DNA of 64,000 nucleotides from Semisulcospira habei (Eukaryota > Mollusca > Gastropoda > Semisulcospiridae): the NCBI GenBank assembly GCA_036245525.1, contig BTPG01000004.1:51848758-51912757 (forward strand). Reading direction: 5' to 3'. Numbering within the stretch: the first letter of the stretch is position 1; every line of letters starts with the position of its first letter. The position numbers and the translations under genes were made by a program. The notes under the pieces are model-generated. The model saw only the letters and a list, made by a program, of their open reading frames with translations, had not been told where the DNA came from and searched no databases. This document shows, in pieces, positions 43,273 through 53,429 of this stretch.

Positions 43273-43790
43273 TTAACCATTTCAAGTACGACTAAAAGTG
43301 AACATGACCCAACGGCAAGAGGCATAGAACCTCATGAGCCCCCGCAGTTGCGGGGGCTCATGAGGTTCTATGCCTCTTGCTAGCTCTTTTTGTATCTGTG
43401 TACCTGTGTCCAGTGTTCTTTTTGTATCTGTGTACCTGTGTCCAGAGTTCTTTTTGTATCTGTGTACCTGTGTCCAGAGTTCTTTTTGGGTATCTGTGTA
43501 CCTGTGTCCAGAGTTCTTTTTGTATCTGTGTACCTGTGTCCAGAGTTCTTTTTGTATCTGTGTACCTGTGTCCAGAGTTCTTTTTGTATCTGTGTACCTG
43601 TGTCCAGAGTTCTTTTTGTATCTGTGTACCTGTGTCCAGAGTTCTTTTTGTATCTGTGTACCTGTGTCCAGAGTTCTTTTTGTATCTGTGTACCTGTGTC
43701 CAGAGTTCTTTCGCGTTGAATTTGAAATGGTTTCAGAAAAAAACAAATAGAGGCCAACAGCAGTACTGGCAGGTGTGAAGCAGGCATACT
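43273..43790. mobile_element. Family A element containing a minisatellite
   Basis: TTAACCATTTCAAGTACGAC begins the short arm, then a perfect hairpin (43315-43380, AACC/GGTT changed on both arms). The long arm then starts but is interrupted by the tandem array; after it the arm resumes with GTTGAATTTGAAATGGTTTC, matching the same segment of the 47805 copy. Confidence 0.82.
43384..43712. repeat. 32-bp minisatellite, ten copies
   Basis: The unit is TTCTTTTTGTATCTGTGTAC followed by CTGTGTCCAGAG. One unit is two bases longer (GGGTATCTG) and one reads CAGTG. It resembles the family A long-arm segment CTTTGTGTCTGTGTTCCTTTG. Cys-rich and repetitive frames on both strands arise from it. Confidence 0.95.
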
Positions 43791-43906
43791 TTCTAAACTT
43801 TACTGGTAAACAGTGTTGCGGTGTACCATTGAGGGTACAGGCCTATGTTCCGGCGTAGTGAAATTTTCTCGAGGGTACAATTCAAGTGGGGCCAAACTCT
43901 GTGGGT

Positions 43907-44116
43907 TTAACCCGTTCAGTGGCGAAAACATTTTAAAACAACCCAACTGCAAGAGGTATAGATCCTCATGGGCCCCCGCAGTTGCGGGGGCTAATGAGGA
44001 TCTATGCCTCTTGCTGACACCAATTTGATTCCATGTTCCAGGGACAGCTAGGGCTTTCTGCTGATGAATCAACGAAGATTGCAGAAAAAACAGTCACCCG
44101 GAACTGAACGGGTTAA
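43907..44116. mobile_element. Family A element, full length
   Basis: TTAACCCGTTCAGTGGCG to CGGAACTGAACGGGTTAA, 210 bp, both TTAA sites present. Hairpin 43949-44014 with three mismatches. The clearest complete member. Confidence 0.9.
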
Positions 44117-44157
44117 AGCACTTACTTAAAGTGCAGTACACCACGAGTTTTCTTAAG

Positions 44158-44205
44158 TGGATGTCCCCTGACGTCATAGCGACGTCATTAAGTACCCGTA
44201 TGAGA
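44158..44205. repeat. Dispersed repeat M, copy 1
   Basis: TGACGTCATAGCGACGTCAT then TAAGTACCCGTATGAGACAT; also at 45770. Confidence 0.6.
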
Positions 44206-44568
44206 CATTAACAAGATAGATGGCAAACTAAGGCTTATCAACACAATGCTATTGGGGCGTCAGTCTCATCAAAGTCGGACGCACTACTACGCTGAGCTTC
44301 AGGCATGCGGCCACAACTAAAGCGATCCGAGTACAATACGGGAAAAGTGAAGTAACGAAAAGGCAGGTACTGTCGCAAATGGTTACTGATTTAGCGTCAT
44401 CAGAACGTCATTTGGCTGTCGTAAAAAACGTAACTCGTGATCATATTAGCGGCTTACGCTATGCTGTACCTGCGTAATGGCGTTAAGTTCACTTACGTTA
44501 CTTAGAAACGCTTGGTTAGTTTCATAGTTCAATCTGTCCACTCCTGACACACCGTGTCACCCACAGCC
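44206..44568. other. No recognised feature
   Basis: No supported frame or hairpin. Confidence 0.5.
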
Positions 44569-44652
44569 GTGATAGTTTAAGGGTGGTGCCAGAATAGCAT
44601 GGCAGCAGTCCAAGGCGCCATGCTATTCTTGAACTACTGATCATGGTTGATC
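44569..44652. repeat. Family C hairpin
   Basis: AATAGCATGGC pairs with GCCATGCTATT; TGG/CCA is changed in both arms. Part of the right arm is deleted before TTGAAC. Confidence 0.78.
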
Positions 44653-45094
44653 CATCCACTGAAAACTGGTACATGATCTTCAGAAAACAAGACACATATA
44701 TGTGTGAATACCGTTCTCAGGGACTGATTTAATATCTACGCCACAAAGATGATTGCCACTGACTAACAGCCAGAATCAAGTGGTCTGGCGATCTAGGTAT
44801 TTTTCTTGCAGTCGGATTGTGGAGTGTGCGAGGATAGGCCGGATGCGTGTGTCTGTTTTCAGACAGCGTGTGCCCAAAATCACTGACTGACTAGTACGTA
44901 CACGTGTACACGTGTTTGTGGCCTACTCACAAGCGTCTATCAAACCAAAGCCATAGATTACAAACACAGTATAGCGCACAGATCAGACGTCACATTAACC
45001 GGCGACCCGTCATAGCACCGTGGGCCTGTCATGTAAGTGTGATTCAAACTACTGACACAAGTGGCGCTTCCTTTATAGAGCTCTACTTACATCT
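44653..45094. other. No gene; family H trace
   Basis: GTGTGCCCAAAATCACTGAC near 44868 resembles a family H right arm. No supported frame. Confidence 0.4.
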
Positions 45095-45123
45095 GCAAGA
45101 GGCACAGATTCTCTACCTCTTGC
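45095..45123. repeat. Compact family A hairpin
   Basis: GCAAGAGGCACAGATTCTC is followed at once by TACCTCTTGC: only the outermost stem remains. Confidence 0.7.
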
Positions 45124-45248
45124 TTGAAAGGATCGATCCTCTGAATTTACATTTCTCCTCCTTCAAACTAGAAGACTTGGCATATCCTGAGATACGTTAG
45201 GAAATGACAGACAAGGCACACTAACAGCGAAATCCTCCAAACTGCATT

Positions 45249-45315
45249 AGACACAGATTCTCATGAGCCCCTAAAACCTGCGAAAGATTCTGAGCATCTA
45301 TACTTCTACCTGAGA
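45249..45315. repeat. Family A hairpin, worn
   Basis: AGACACAGATTCTCATGAGC then CCTGCGAAAGATTCTGAGCA; many mismatches. Confidence 0.6.
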
Positions 45316-45564
45316 AGTAGCTGATCGATTTACATCAGTTTTCATCAAGACAAGAAAATGTCCCTGTCAATATTTCGACAGGAACAAGCTATATTGGACA
45401 AGGGATACGGTAGAGATATCACCGATCAATGAGAAACCACTCGAGTTTCTCAGTCAATCACTTGTAACACATCGGGACAGACACTACTAGGTTAAAAACA
45501 CAGTGCCCTAAGGTTAATTCAGAAGACTAATGATACATTACATTTCAGGGGACAGATCGATCAG

Positions 45565-45727
45565 GACAGTTTAAGGGTGGTGCCAGAAGCAGCTCAATTA
45601 TAGTAGTTCAAGGGTGGTGCCAGAAAGGCTTGGCGCCTGGAGGCGCCAAGCCTTTCTGGCACCACGCTTGAACTACACGGTGATTTATTTTCTTTTGTAA
45701 CTAGTGGATCACCGTTGAAAGGGTTAA
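45565..45727. mobile_element. Family C element with duplicated left arm
   Basis: Partial left arm AGTTTAAGGGTGGTGCCAGA precedes a complete hairpin (45601-45677) whose core AAAGGCTTGG / CCAAGCCTTT is changed in both arms. Right flank ends GTTGAAAGGGTTAA. Confidence 0.82.
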
Positions 45728-45769
45728 TTAGGCACCATAAGGGCTGAAGCGTGAGGCTGTTACCTCATG

Positions 45770-45825
45770 TGGGCATGGTTGACGTCATAGCTACGTCACT
45801 AAAGACCCGTATGGGACATTAACCG
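45770..45825. repeat. Dispersed repeat M, copy 2
   Basis: TGACGTCATAGCTACGTCAC then TAAAGACCCGTATGGGACAT and TAACC. Confidence 0.6.
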
Positions 45826-45943
45826 GAAGATGACAGAAACATCGCTATAACTCTCAGGGCCAAAGAATAATATTAAAAAAAAAAAAACACATACGAGACA
45901 GAAATCAAAAGCCTGTCTGAGTATTTCTGATCGACTGGACTCG

Positions 45944-46124
45944 TTAATCCATTCAGCCCTGAGACACTGCAAGAAGATTTGGCTCGACCGTAATAGTTTA
46001 AGGGTGGTGCAAAAATAGCGTAGATCGACCATGAAATTAAACATGTGGTACCAGAATAGCATGACGCCTCCAGGTACCAAGCCATTCTGGCACCACCCTT
46101 AAACTATCATGGTCGATCCGTCTC
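45944..46124. mobile_element. Family C element with disturbed left arm
   Basis: TTAATCCATTCAGCCCTGAG flank, a first left arm ending GGTGCAAAAATAGCG, then a second GTGGTACCAGAATAGCATG and a right arm CCATTCTGGCACCACCCTTA. Confidence 0.75.
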
Positions 46125-46163
46125 CTAAACTGCCACGTAGGCTTCTTTTGACAGTTTTTCCAA

Positions 46164-46233
46164 TGTAACCCTTTGCGTGTCGGTACTGCAGAAATCATCG
46201 CGACTAAAACCCCTGCCGACACACAACGGGTTA
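46164..46233. mobile_element. Family F element
   Basis: TGTAACCCTTTGCGTGTCGG on the left, CCGACACACAACGGGTTAG on the right. GTGTCGG/CCGACAC is shared by both ends. Confidence 0.75.
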
Positions 46234-46475
46234 GAAACGTCGACCTCAAGGATCTTTGTGTATTAGGAATCGCGTGGGAATGACTGAAAAAACGCCTACT
46301 GGCTACAGAAATTTCGTTCGCAAGAACAATCAAAGGAGAGCTCACTGACCCTACTATGAATACACTTTGCCACGGTTTACTGTAAACAGAGAAGCCACGT
46401 TTTCGGTTTTACGTGAGAAACTTTTTAGAAGTATACTGTCGGTCCTGGATAAAGAAGCCCTTACGTTTTGCAAGG

Positions 46476-46545
46476 GACATAGCTTTATATGAGTTCTTGC
46501 AGGCTGTAGCCGGCAGGGGTTCATGAAGATCTATGCTTATTTTCC
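46476..46545. repeat. Family A hairpin, worn
   Basis: GCAAGGGACATAGCTTTATA on the left; GGGGTTCATGAAGATCTATG on the right. Confidence 0.65.
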
Positions 46546-46562
46546 AGCATTGGTGGACAGCA

Positions 46563-46790
46563 TTAACCCATCAGCTGCCAGTCATCAGGAAATGCGCGCC
46601 TGAAACGACTGCATATGCCCATCGTTTGCGTGGAGAGCACAGACATAAATGGGACCGAACATAGGCACAATGAACGTAGGTGTGACAAGAGGCATAAATC
46701 CTCATGAGCCCCCGCATTCGCGGGGGCTCATGAGGATTTGTATCTCTTGCAGCTGGATAGATTGCGTAGAAGGATTTAGTTTCCCCAGGG
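46563..46790. mobile_element. Family A element, long arm left
   Basis: TTAACCCATCAGCTGCCAGT, long arm, hairpin 46686-46750 (AAATCC/GGATTT changed on both arms) and short arm from GCAGCTGG. The right end is uncertain. Confidence 0.78.
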
Positions 46791-47253
46791 TAAGGGAAAC
46801 ACCTGGGTTTAAGCGTGCGAGTCAATGCACTCGATCCGAAGGCACGATCTTGACTGCGCTAAATCAATCCAGGGCAAGAGTCACCTTTCATTAAACTTAA
46901 ACCACACCTGCGCGCATGCAAGTGCCGTCAACCTTTCAACCTCCTGCCATCATGCACCCGAGCTGATTGCTTGGACTTACAAAAGAATGGATCTGGCTGC
47001 TTGTTAGTTGACACATCACACCTTCAGTTAAACATTTAACAACACCCCCCCCCCCCCCCCCCAAAAAAAAAAAAAAAAAAAAAAAAAAACGAAAAGAGAG
47101 AAAAGGAGTGCATTGTTTATTGTCTGCATGTCCATTTGCAAAAGTGTTAAAGTCTGAAATTTCGTTCAGTTGGTTGTGAATGGCCTGTCCGAGCGTGTTT
47201 CTATCTATTGTTGATTTTTTTTTTCTGCACAATACGTTTGTTTGTATATTATA
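46791..47253. other. No gene; C and A runs
   Basis: C run then A run at 47046-47090. No supported frame. Confidence 0.55.
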
Positions 47254-47571
47254 GGGCTCGGGAAGTTCCCCGCGTTGCCTAGCAGCGTCGGCGCGTCAGC
47301 CGCCATCTTAAGAGGATAGAATAGTCTTCAGATAGTAGCGAAGTAGTGTTTCAACACGTTTTTCTTCATGTTTCTTCCTCTTTGGAAACAAACAAAAACA
47401 GATTCTGGTTAGCGGTTTCCTAAGGTGATGGCAAGACTTGCTGTTATTGCTTATAGCTCGTCAGGACTTTCCTGAAATTGTCCCGACAGCGATTTCCCTA
47501 TGAGGGCCTAATCGCGAATCCTCTCAAGATGGCCACCACGATTAGCGTGACGACGTCAACTTCCCAAGCCC
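47254..47571. mobile_element. Inverted-end element with TATA flanks
   Basis: GGGCTCGGGAAGTT and AACTTCCCAAGCCC form the ends. A second inverted block, CGCCATCTTAAGAGGAT, faces ATCCTCTCAAGATGGCCA. TATA directly abuts both sides (47250-47253, 47572-47575). The class is unknown; the only copy here. Confidence 0.7.
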
Positions 47572-47804
47572 TATACGAAAACAAAAACCAAAAAAAATTT
47601 AAAAAAAAAATTGATGTCTTAGCGATTTATAGTAATCACCAATGCCTGGAGTTGTTTCCAATCCTTTCCCTTCGTGTTCATTTACAAATAATATCTGGTA
47701 GGTGACAAAAGTGGAGAGGGAACGGAGGGAGGGGTTGGCGTGTCGCGCGGTGGGGGGAGGGGGTGAGGGGGAGTATGGGGGGGGGGTAGGGGAGACGGGG
47801 TCCA

Positions 47805-48023
47805 TTAACCTCTTCATTGCCGAGAGAAACTGAACATCATCCAACTGTACTGCAAGAGGCATAGATCCTCATGAGGCCCCGCAATTGCGGGGCCTCATGA
47901 GGATCTATGCCTCTTGCTGAAACCGCTTTGTGTCTGTGTTCCTTTGACGGCAGGTGACCTTTGACACTGAATTAAAATGATTTCAAAAACACAATCTACG
48001 TCTATTAACATTGATGGGGTTAA
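47805..48023. mobile_element. Family A element, full length
   Basis: TTAACCTCTTCATTGCCG to ATTGATGGGGTTAA, 219 bp. Hairpin 47852-47917 is a fully perfect 66-bp palindrome in which GAGGCCC/GGGCCTC replaces GAGCCCC/GGGGCTC. Confidence 0.92.
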
Positions 48024-48077
48024 ACAAATCCATTGCTGTTTCTCGACTGCAACCGACAGACACTGAGTGCGCCCCAA

Positions 48078-48165
48078 ACAATCGCCAGCCGAGAATGGCA
48101 CATATCCACAATCGCCAGCCGAGAATGGCACATATCAACAATCGCCAGCCGACAATGGCACATTA
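48078..48165. repeat. 30-bp tandem repeat, three copies
   Basis: Unit ACAATCGCCAGCCGAGAATG followed by GCACATATCC. Confidence 0.9.
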
Positions 48166-48388
48166 AAAATATCCCTTAAACCTGCAGGCCTAGCAAATCT
48201 TTTGTATGTCGTCGACAAAACATTTATTCACGAACGCACTGTCTACCCCGACATGAGATCAGCAAGCTTCTTGTAGGTCCCAAATATCATATACCACGGC
48301 AAGGTATTGGATATACGCTCATGTAGCATGCCTGCTGAACCGTTATGACACGGTAACAATATAGCACTTGATACAACGCAATCAAGAG

Positions 48389-48453
48389 GCAAAAAGCATA
48401 GGTCCTCATGAGCCCCGCATTTGCGGGGGCCCATGAAGACTTATGCTTCTTGT
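48389..48453. repeat. Family A hairpin
   Basis: AAAAGCATAGGTCCTCATGA on the left; GGCCCATGAAGACTTATGCT on the right, several mismatches. Confidence 0.75.
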
Positions 48454-48776
48454 GGCTCCATTTACATGAGATTCTTGAAACCGTCGACAATGGAACAGCA
48501 TTCAATAGTAGAGGAGTGTTTCTCAGTACGTGATTCTTACGGAAAGAATAATGATAAAGAAAGCACGTAATGGACCCCGACATTCATAGAAATCGCTTAT
48601 ATTTATTTTTTTCAGCGTCAGCAAAACAGGGGATTGAGAGGACGAAAATGACAAACCCCGGTGATTTTTTTTTTCTTCTGTTCGTCTAGGTGCAGGACCC
48701 TGTGGTGTAGACAGACACACATACGGACAGATTTGCATAATGAACGTAACCCTGCACCAAATCGCCACCCACCTTG
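48454..48776. other. No recognised feature
   Basis: No supported frame or hairpin. Confidence 0.5.
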
Positions 48777-48840
48777 AAAAAGCACAGATCTTCATGGATC
48801 CTTGCAGATCGCCGGGCATATGACAAGCTATGTCCCTTAC
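48777..48840. repeat. Family A hairpin, strongly worn
   Basis: AAGCACAGATCTTCATGGAT on the left, GGGCATATGACAAGCTATG on the right. Confidence 0.45.
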
Positions 48841-49002
48841 TCACCCAGCTTCATGTGGTTTCCGGACGGAGAAGATTCCTGGATGTCAAGTATTCGAATG
48901 AGATGCACCATCAAAGCGGACAGTCTCCTGTCGCAGATTTCAAACCCGCTGACTCCCTCCTCCAGAGGAAGAGAGACGAAATTTTGACATCAGCCTATCA
49001 CA

Positions 49003-49068
49003 GCAAGAGGCATGGATTCTCCTGAGCCCCTGCCTTCGCAGGGCTCATGAGAATCCGTGCTTCATGCA
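49003..49068. repeat. Family A hairpin
   Basis: CATGGATTCTCCTGAGC against GCTCATGAGAATCCGTG; about four mismatches. The right flank CAGACGGAAGGACC is shared with 51166. Confidence 0.82.
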
Positions 49069-49419
49069 GACGGAAGGACCTGGGAGAATTGATGTCACGT
49101 CCTTGCGTGCAAAGTGACTGTCGTTGTGTACGCTAGACTGACTTACGACGTAAGCGTGAATGGTGGCTCACGACATAAACCGTATACCTGAAAACCTCAC
49201 ACGGCGATGCAGACAGTGGAGAAAATAGGGTCAGGTATGGAGATAAGAACCTTGTCTTCATAGATTCATGCAACAAGCATTACCCTGCCCCAAGCCTCTG
49301 TCCCCCCCCCCCCCCGTTCCACGCCACACCCTCCCACTCTTCCCCCCCCCCTCCCCCACCACCCACCACCCACCACCCACCGTACTTTCCGAAGATCCTA
49401 TCCTTTAACTTTCAGAAAT
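49069..49419. other. No gene; C-rich tract
   Basis: C runs and CACC repeats at 49302-49380. Confidence 0.55.
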
Positions 49420-49792
49420 ACATAACAATTATTTTTTCGATTAGTTCCGGGTTTAACGTGCACGGCACCGCAGTGATAATGGACGGCCCTGACGGGCGGG
49501 TTATGGGGGACGGGGAAATCTATTGCCTATGGAGTACGACCTGAACACTGTTCAATTCAGGCGCACTCCAACTGTGCCACTTTGATTTACCAGGACCTTT
49601 CAACGGACATGCTATTGATAAAATCCGTCTCCCCTACCCCCCCCCCCCCCCACCCCCCCCCCCCCTGGAATGCGAGTCCATCTACCGGGGCCGGGACGGG
49701 GATTCGAACCCACGACCCGGCGATTCCCTTTGCTCTCTTGCTTCGACGATTAACCGCCTGAGCTATTTCGGACTGCACATACCAATTATTTT
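49420..49792 (-). mobile_element. SINE family 1, full length with 16-bp target duplication
   Basis: ACATAACAATTATTTT (49420-49435) and ACATACCAATTATTTT (49777-49792) flank the copy. Minus-strand head has GGTTCGAATCC; a C run is expanded inside the body at 49637-49665. Confidence 0.9.
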
Positions 49793-50004
49793 GAAAAAGC
49801 CGTCTTTATAGTCGCAGGCAGCCGAACCATCCAGACAGGCGTTCATCGAAATCGCTGTCCGCTCCACTATCACAGAGGGCTTTGAAGCAATGGAGGTCGA
49901 GTCCAAGGTCAAGATCAACGTCTGTGCGAGCCTTTTGTCGGCGTCGCGACGCGTGGATTACTTTGGCGGTGAACCGACTCTCGCCTAAGCCCTGTCACAG
50001 CATC

Positions 50005-50181
50005 TTAACCCATTTAGCCCCGACGCCCTAACGCGGGGGCCGGGTCGACCATGATAATTCAAGGGTAGTGCCAGATTAGCTTGGCGCCTTAAATTATCAT
50101 GGTCGATCTATCTCCTGCAACTGGTACACTGTCGTGAGGAGGTAAAATTTGCGAAATGCGCCCATGGGGTGAAATGGGTTA
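50005..50181. mobile_element. Family B element, core deleted
   Basis: TTAACCCATTTAGCCCCGAC to GGTGAAATGGGTTAC. The left arm reaches TTAGCTTGGCGCC and then jumps to TTAAATTATCATGG. Confidence 0.85.
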
Positions 50182-50300
50182 CGCCCCCGTCTCCCCCCCC
50201 CCCTCCCCCGCTACCCACTCCCCTTTGCTTTCTCCTGGGAGGAGGGACGTGAAAGTCTAAAAATCAGCCCATCCGCCCTTCTTCAGCGAAATTCATCCAT

Positions 50301-50369
50301 CTGCAAAAGACACAAGAGTTTCTTGAGGCCCTACAAACGCTGGAGCTCTATATGATCATTGTCTCTTGG
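50301..50369. repeat. Family A hairpin, worn
   Basis: CATCTGCAAAAGACACAAGA on the left, TATATGATCATTGTCTCTTG on the right. Confidence 0.55.
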
Positions 50370-50580
50370 TTTCCAATTTCCAGCTGTATTCTTCTGCTTG
50401 CGAAGACCACCGCATGTTCAGTCACAGCCGACCCGTGACATGTTTTGCTCGTGTGTCACCATTCAGACGACTTCATCTAGCCTTTTCATTGCTATGCCAC
50501 CCCACTTCTCCCTTGTTTAGACAGGTTCTGCTGCCTTTCCACCCGCTTCACATCCGCTTTATCCATCCTAATGATTCTAA

Positions 50581-50999
50581 GGGGCGGTCCGTGGCGCAGT
50601 GGTTAAGGCGCCTGCCACCAATGCCAAAGGTGCGAGGTTCGATACCGGGTTCCGGCGTTGGACTTTTCTCCTCTGGTAAGTGTCACCGTTAATTCGGGCG
50701 GACTGTCGGGGGTTCTTTCTCCGGGTACTCCGGTTCTTCCACCCCCCCCCCCACCCCCCACACTTTGGTACCGGTCTCAGGCCACTTTACAAAATTTCAA
50801 ATACAAGCGATCAAAAATCTCTGTAACTTCAGTAGCTGACTGGCCCTTCGTTTGTCTTGTACTGTGTTTGTCTTAAATGGCGTAAATCCGTGTCTGTTTC
50901 GTGAGTGTATGTGTTGGGTTTCAGGCGCGGCGCTTTGAGTCGATTTCCCCAAAATTGAGAAAAAGCGCCTATATAATAACGGTATTATTATTATTATTA
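50581..50999 (+). mobile_element. tRNA-derived SINE, family 2
   Basis: The head GGGGCGGTCCGTGGCGCAGT with A box TGGCGCAGTGG (50592) and B box GGTTCGATACC (50636) resembles a tRNA but lacks a closing acceptor stem. The body includes CTTTGAGTCGATTTCCCC and ends AAAGCGCCTATATAATAACG then ATT repeats. The second copy is at 53809. No convincing target duplication. Confidence 0.85.
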
Positions 51000-51100
51000 T
51001 CCTTAGGTCCGTCACACTGAGTTAGGGTACACTCTTCAGCTCTTACGCTCAACCCAAAATAAAGTATCGAGTTGACAGGACAGCAGAAGCTAGTTTTGTA

Positions 51101-51166
51101 GCAAGAGACACAGATTCACATGAGCTCCTGCGACAGCAGGAGCTCATGTGAATCTGTGTCTCTTGC
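51101..51166. repeat. Family A hairpin, perfect with paired changes
   Basis: All 31 nt of each arm match, although ACACAG, TTCACATG and GCTCCTG depart from the consensus; loop GACA. Confidence 0.92.
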
Positions 51167-51310
51167 AGACGGAAGGACCCTGGATGAAGGCATGTGCTGT
51201 GTTCCCTGGACAGCGAGGTTGTTTTCTTAATTTCACCTGGAGCCTGATAACTACGACCACCGAGTCCTTTCCCCAGAAGGAGACGGTCTTGCAGGGATAC
51301 AAAGCAGTTT

Positions 51311-51376
51311 GCAAGAGGCATAGATCCGCATGAGCCCACGCAGAATGCGAGGGCTCATGAGGATCTACGCCTCTTG
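51311..51376. repeat. Family A hairpin
   Basis: GATCCGCATGAGCCCACGC against GCGAGGGCTCATGAGGATC; a few mismatches. Confidence 0.85.
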
Positions 51377-51881
51377 AGGATGGGTACCAAGCTGATGGTG
51401 CTCAAGAAGGTCTAGGAGCGTCCCGCAGGCCATGCCCATAAATACAATCTCACGTGGAAAGGGATTGTCTAGAGACGCATATTGCGAAGATCATGAATGA
51501 AGATCTGCTCTCCTTACACATGGGGTACCGACTGCAGGGACACATCAGCTACCACGTCATAGACTGGCACCATTTAGAATGGGGAGCTCAGAGTAGCTCG
51601 AGTGGCAGATCCTCAGACTATTGTCCGAATGGTCGCGAGTTAGAATCCAGCTGGGGTCAAAATCTGTTCAGACCCTATTCGGAGGCCTCGTCTTTGAAGT
51701 CACCTTCGTGGTGGACCAAAGAGCTCTAAATATTTTAACCCTTTAGAACATTTATGAACGTATTTCTTAAACGGAAATGGATATCGCGCACTGTCTACGA
51801 GTGCCTTGTGAGTGTGTGACCTCATTTATGTCCATGTTCCTAAGACTAGACCGAAAGGGTTGGCTGCCAGTGCTTGTAATT
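51377..51881. other. No recognised feature
   Basis: The 91-codon frame at 51454 (+) has no recognisable domain. Confidence 0.5.
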
Positions 51882-52034
51882 TAGAAGAAGCGACCAAGTG
51901 AGTAGGAAAAAGCACTATTTTTTTTTTTTTTTTTTTTGGTGCTTGCACCAAAGTAGATCTATGATCATTGGTATATCATGCACAATTCTCTCACTTGACA
52001 GTGCTTTTTCCTACTCACTTGGTCGCTTCTTCTA
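51882..52034. mobile_element. MITE with 35-bp perfect inverted ends and TA flanks
   Basis: TAGAAGAAGCGACCAAGTGA continues to AAAAAGCACT and is perfectly inverted at the right end; 153 bp in all, with a T run after the left end. The outermost TA on both sides fits a TA target duplication as in Tc1/mariner elements. Confidence 0.85.
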
Positions 52035-52320
52035 TGTTCCTAAGACGCCAAAGCAGGTCATCATCGCACATTGATTCAACGACAGAATTTCAGACTAGGT
52101 GACACCGTTTTCGCCAAACAATGCCAGCAGTGTGTGGACGACCCATGCGGTGTAGTGTGTGTCGCCTGATTTGCCTTGCACCTCACGCCTGAGGGAGTCT
52201 TTAGTGATCGCATCAGAACTCGCTCAGATGATCTCATTGTCATGTCTGATGAATGGTATCTGATGATTTTTATCGACTGAGGTGCAGAGGTACATGAAAA
52301 TGAGGCGGCGATTCTTGCGA

Positions 52321-52386
52321 GCAAGAGGCATAGATTCTCAGGAGCCCCTGCGAACGCAGGGGCTCATGTGAATCTATGCCTCTTGC
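52321..52386. repeat. Family A hairpin
   Basis: GATTC/CCCCTGC subtype, two mismatches, loop GAAC. Confidence 0.88.
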
Positions 52387-52496
52387 AAAAATAAGGATTT
52401 GAGCGTATACTGGCCTCTCGCCGAATGGTAAGAGTCACAAAGTATGTTTTGATGTCTGCAGGTAAAAAGCAGGTATGTTCCATCTTCGAAGAAGAA

Positions 52497-52560
52497 TAGA
52501 TGTTTATACGCCTCTGCAGGCAACAGGGACTAATGAGAATCAGTGCCTCGAGTCTGCAAA
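52497..52560. repeat. Family A hairpin, worn
   Basis: ATAGATGTTTATACGCCTCT on the left, GGGACTAATGAGAATCAGTG on the right. Confidence 0.5.
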
Positions 52561-52959
52561 GAATGGTCTCAAGTTCCAACTAAGACTGACGGAGGAAGCT
52601 AGCTGTATTCGGTCTATAGTCAACCGTCGTGTCTGACATCAGATCGGTTGCGCTCCACTTCGTGGTGGACTTACGTGAGGACTAGCATGGGCTACAGCTG
52701 CCAGCGGTAACCCAATGAGCACTCAGTGACACACACCCCTTCACCCCCTCACCCCCTCTTCTGCTTCATTTCTTCGCCCATCCATACTCTTAACCCCCCC
52801 CCCCCCCCAAAAAAAAAAATTAAATAAATAAATAAATAAATAAATAAAAAATAAATAAATAAATAAAATAAAAATAATAATAATAATAATATATAAAAAA
52901 TAAATAATTATAAATTTAAAAAATGACATCACAGAGAGGGTATCAGGGAAAAACGTTGA
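52561..52959. other. No gene; C run and AAAT-rich tract
   Basis: C then A run at 52794-52819, AAAT and AATA repeats to 52925. Confidence 0.6.
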
Positions 52960-53051
52960 TTAACCCTTTGGGTGACGGCAGTGGTTTTAGTCGCGATGAT
53001 TCCTGCAGAAATCATCGCGACTAAAACCGCTACCGACGCCCAAAGAGTTAA
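52960..53051. mobile_element. Family F element, full length
   Basis: TTAACCCTTTGGGTGACGG to CCGACGCCCAAAGAGTTAA, 92 bp, almost wholly palindromic; inner stem GTTTTAGTCGCGATGATT is matched by AATCATCGCGACTAAAAC. Confidence 0.9.
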
Positions 53052-53429
53052 AAAAAGAAAACGCATAAAAACGACAACAAACGCTTAGCTTCATCACACT
53101 GACAAGATAATTAGCGAGTTGTACACTTGTTTGTTTGTCCGGTTAAACAGGACTTACACCAAATATGAATAAATTGTGTTGAAACTTGTCTTTTCTAAGC
53201 GTACTCCCCTCTTCGTTTGGGATGTTTTCTGCATTTCACACGCTCGGCATTAACCGTTCTCGTCCGGATTTCGGACACCAAACGCGAAACAGTACCTGAT
53301 AATTATGAAACACTCTTTTCCGCAACAGATCGTCTCGGCGTTACCCCTTTGATATCATTTTCGTGATGAAAAAATAATCACCTACACCGTTCCTTGTCCG
53401 TGGACATCTACATTGTCACGTAAGATTAC
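53052..53429. other. No recognised feature
   Basis: No supported frame or hairpin. Confidence 0.5.

Noticed and set aside
43370..43787. Overlapping repetitive open frames (109-154 codons, including Cys-rich ones) on both strands
   Set aside because: They are translations of the 32-bp minisatellite. The unit length is not a multiple of three, so a tandem array opens several frames at once.
50581..50655. Possible tRNA gene (TGGCGCAGTGG, GGTTCGATACC)
   Set aside because: No closed acceptor stem; the same head heads the copy at 54268 and is followed by SINE sequence.
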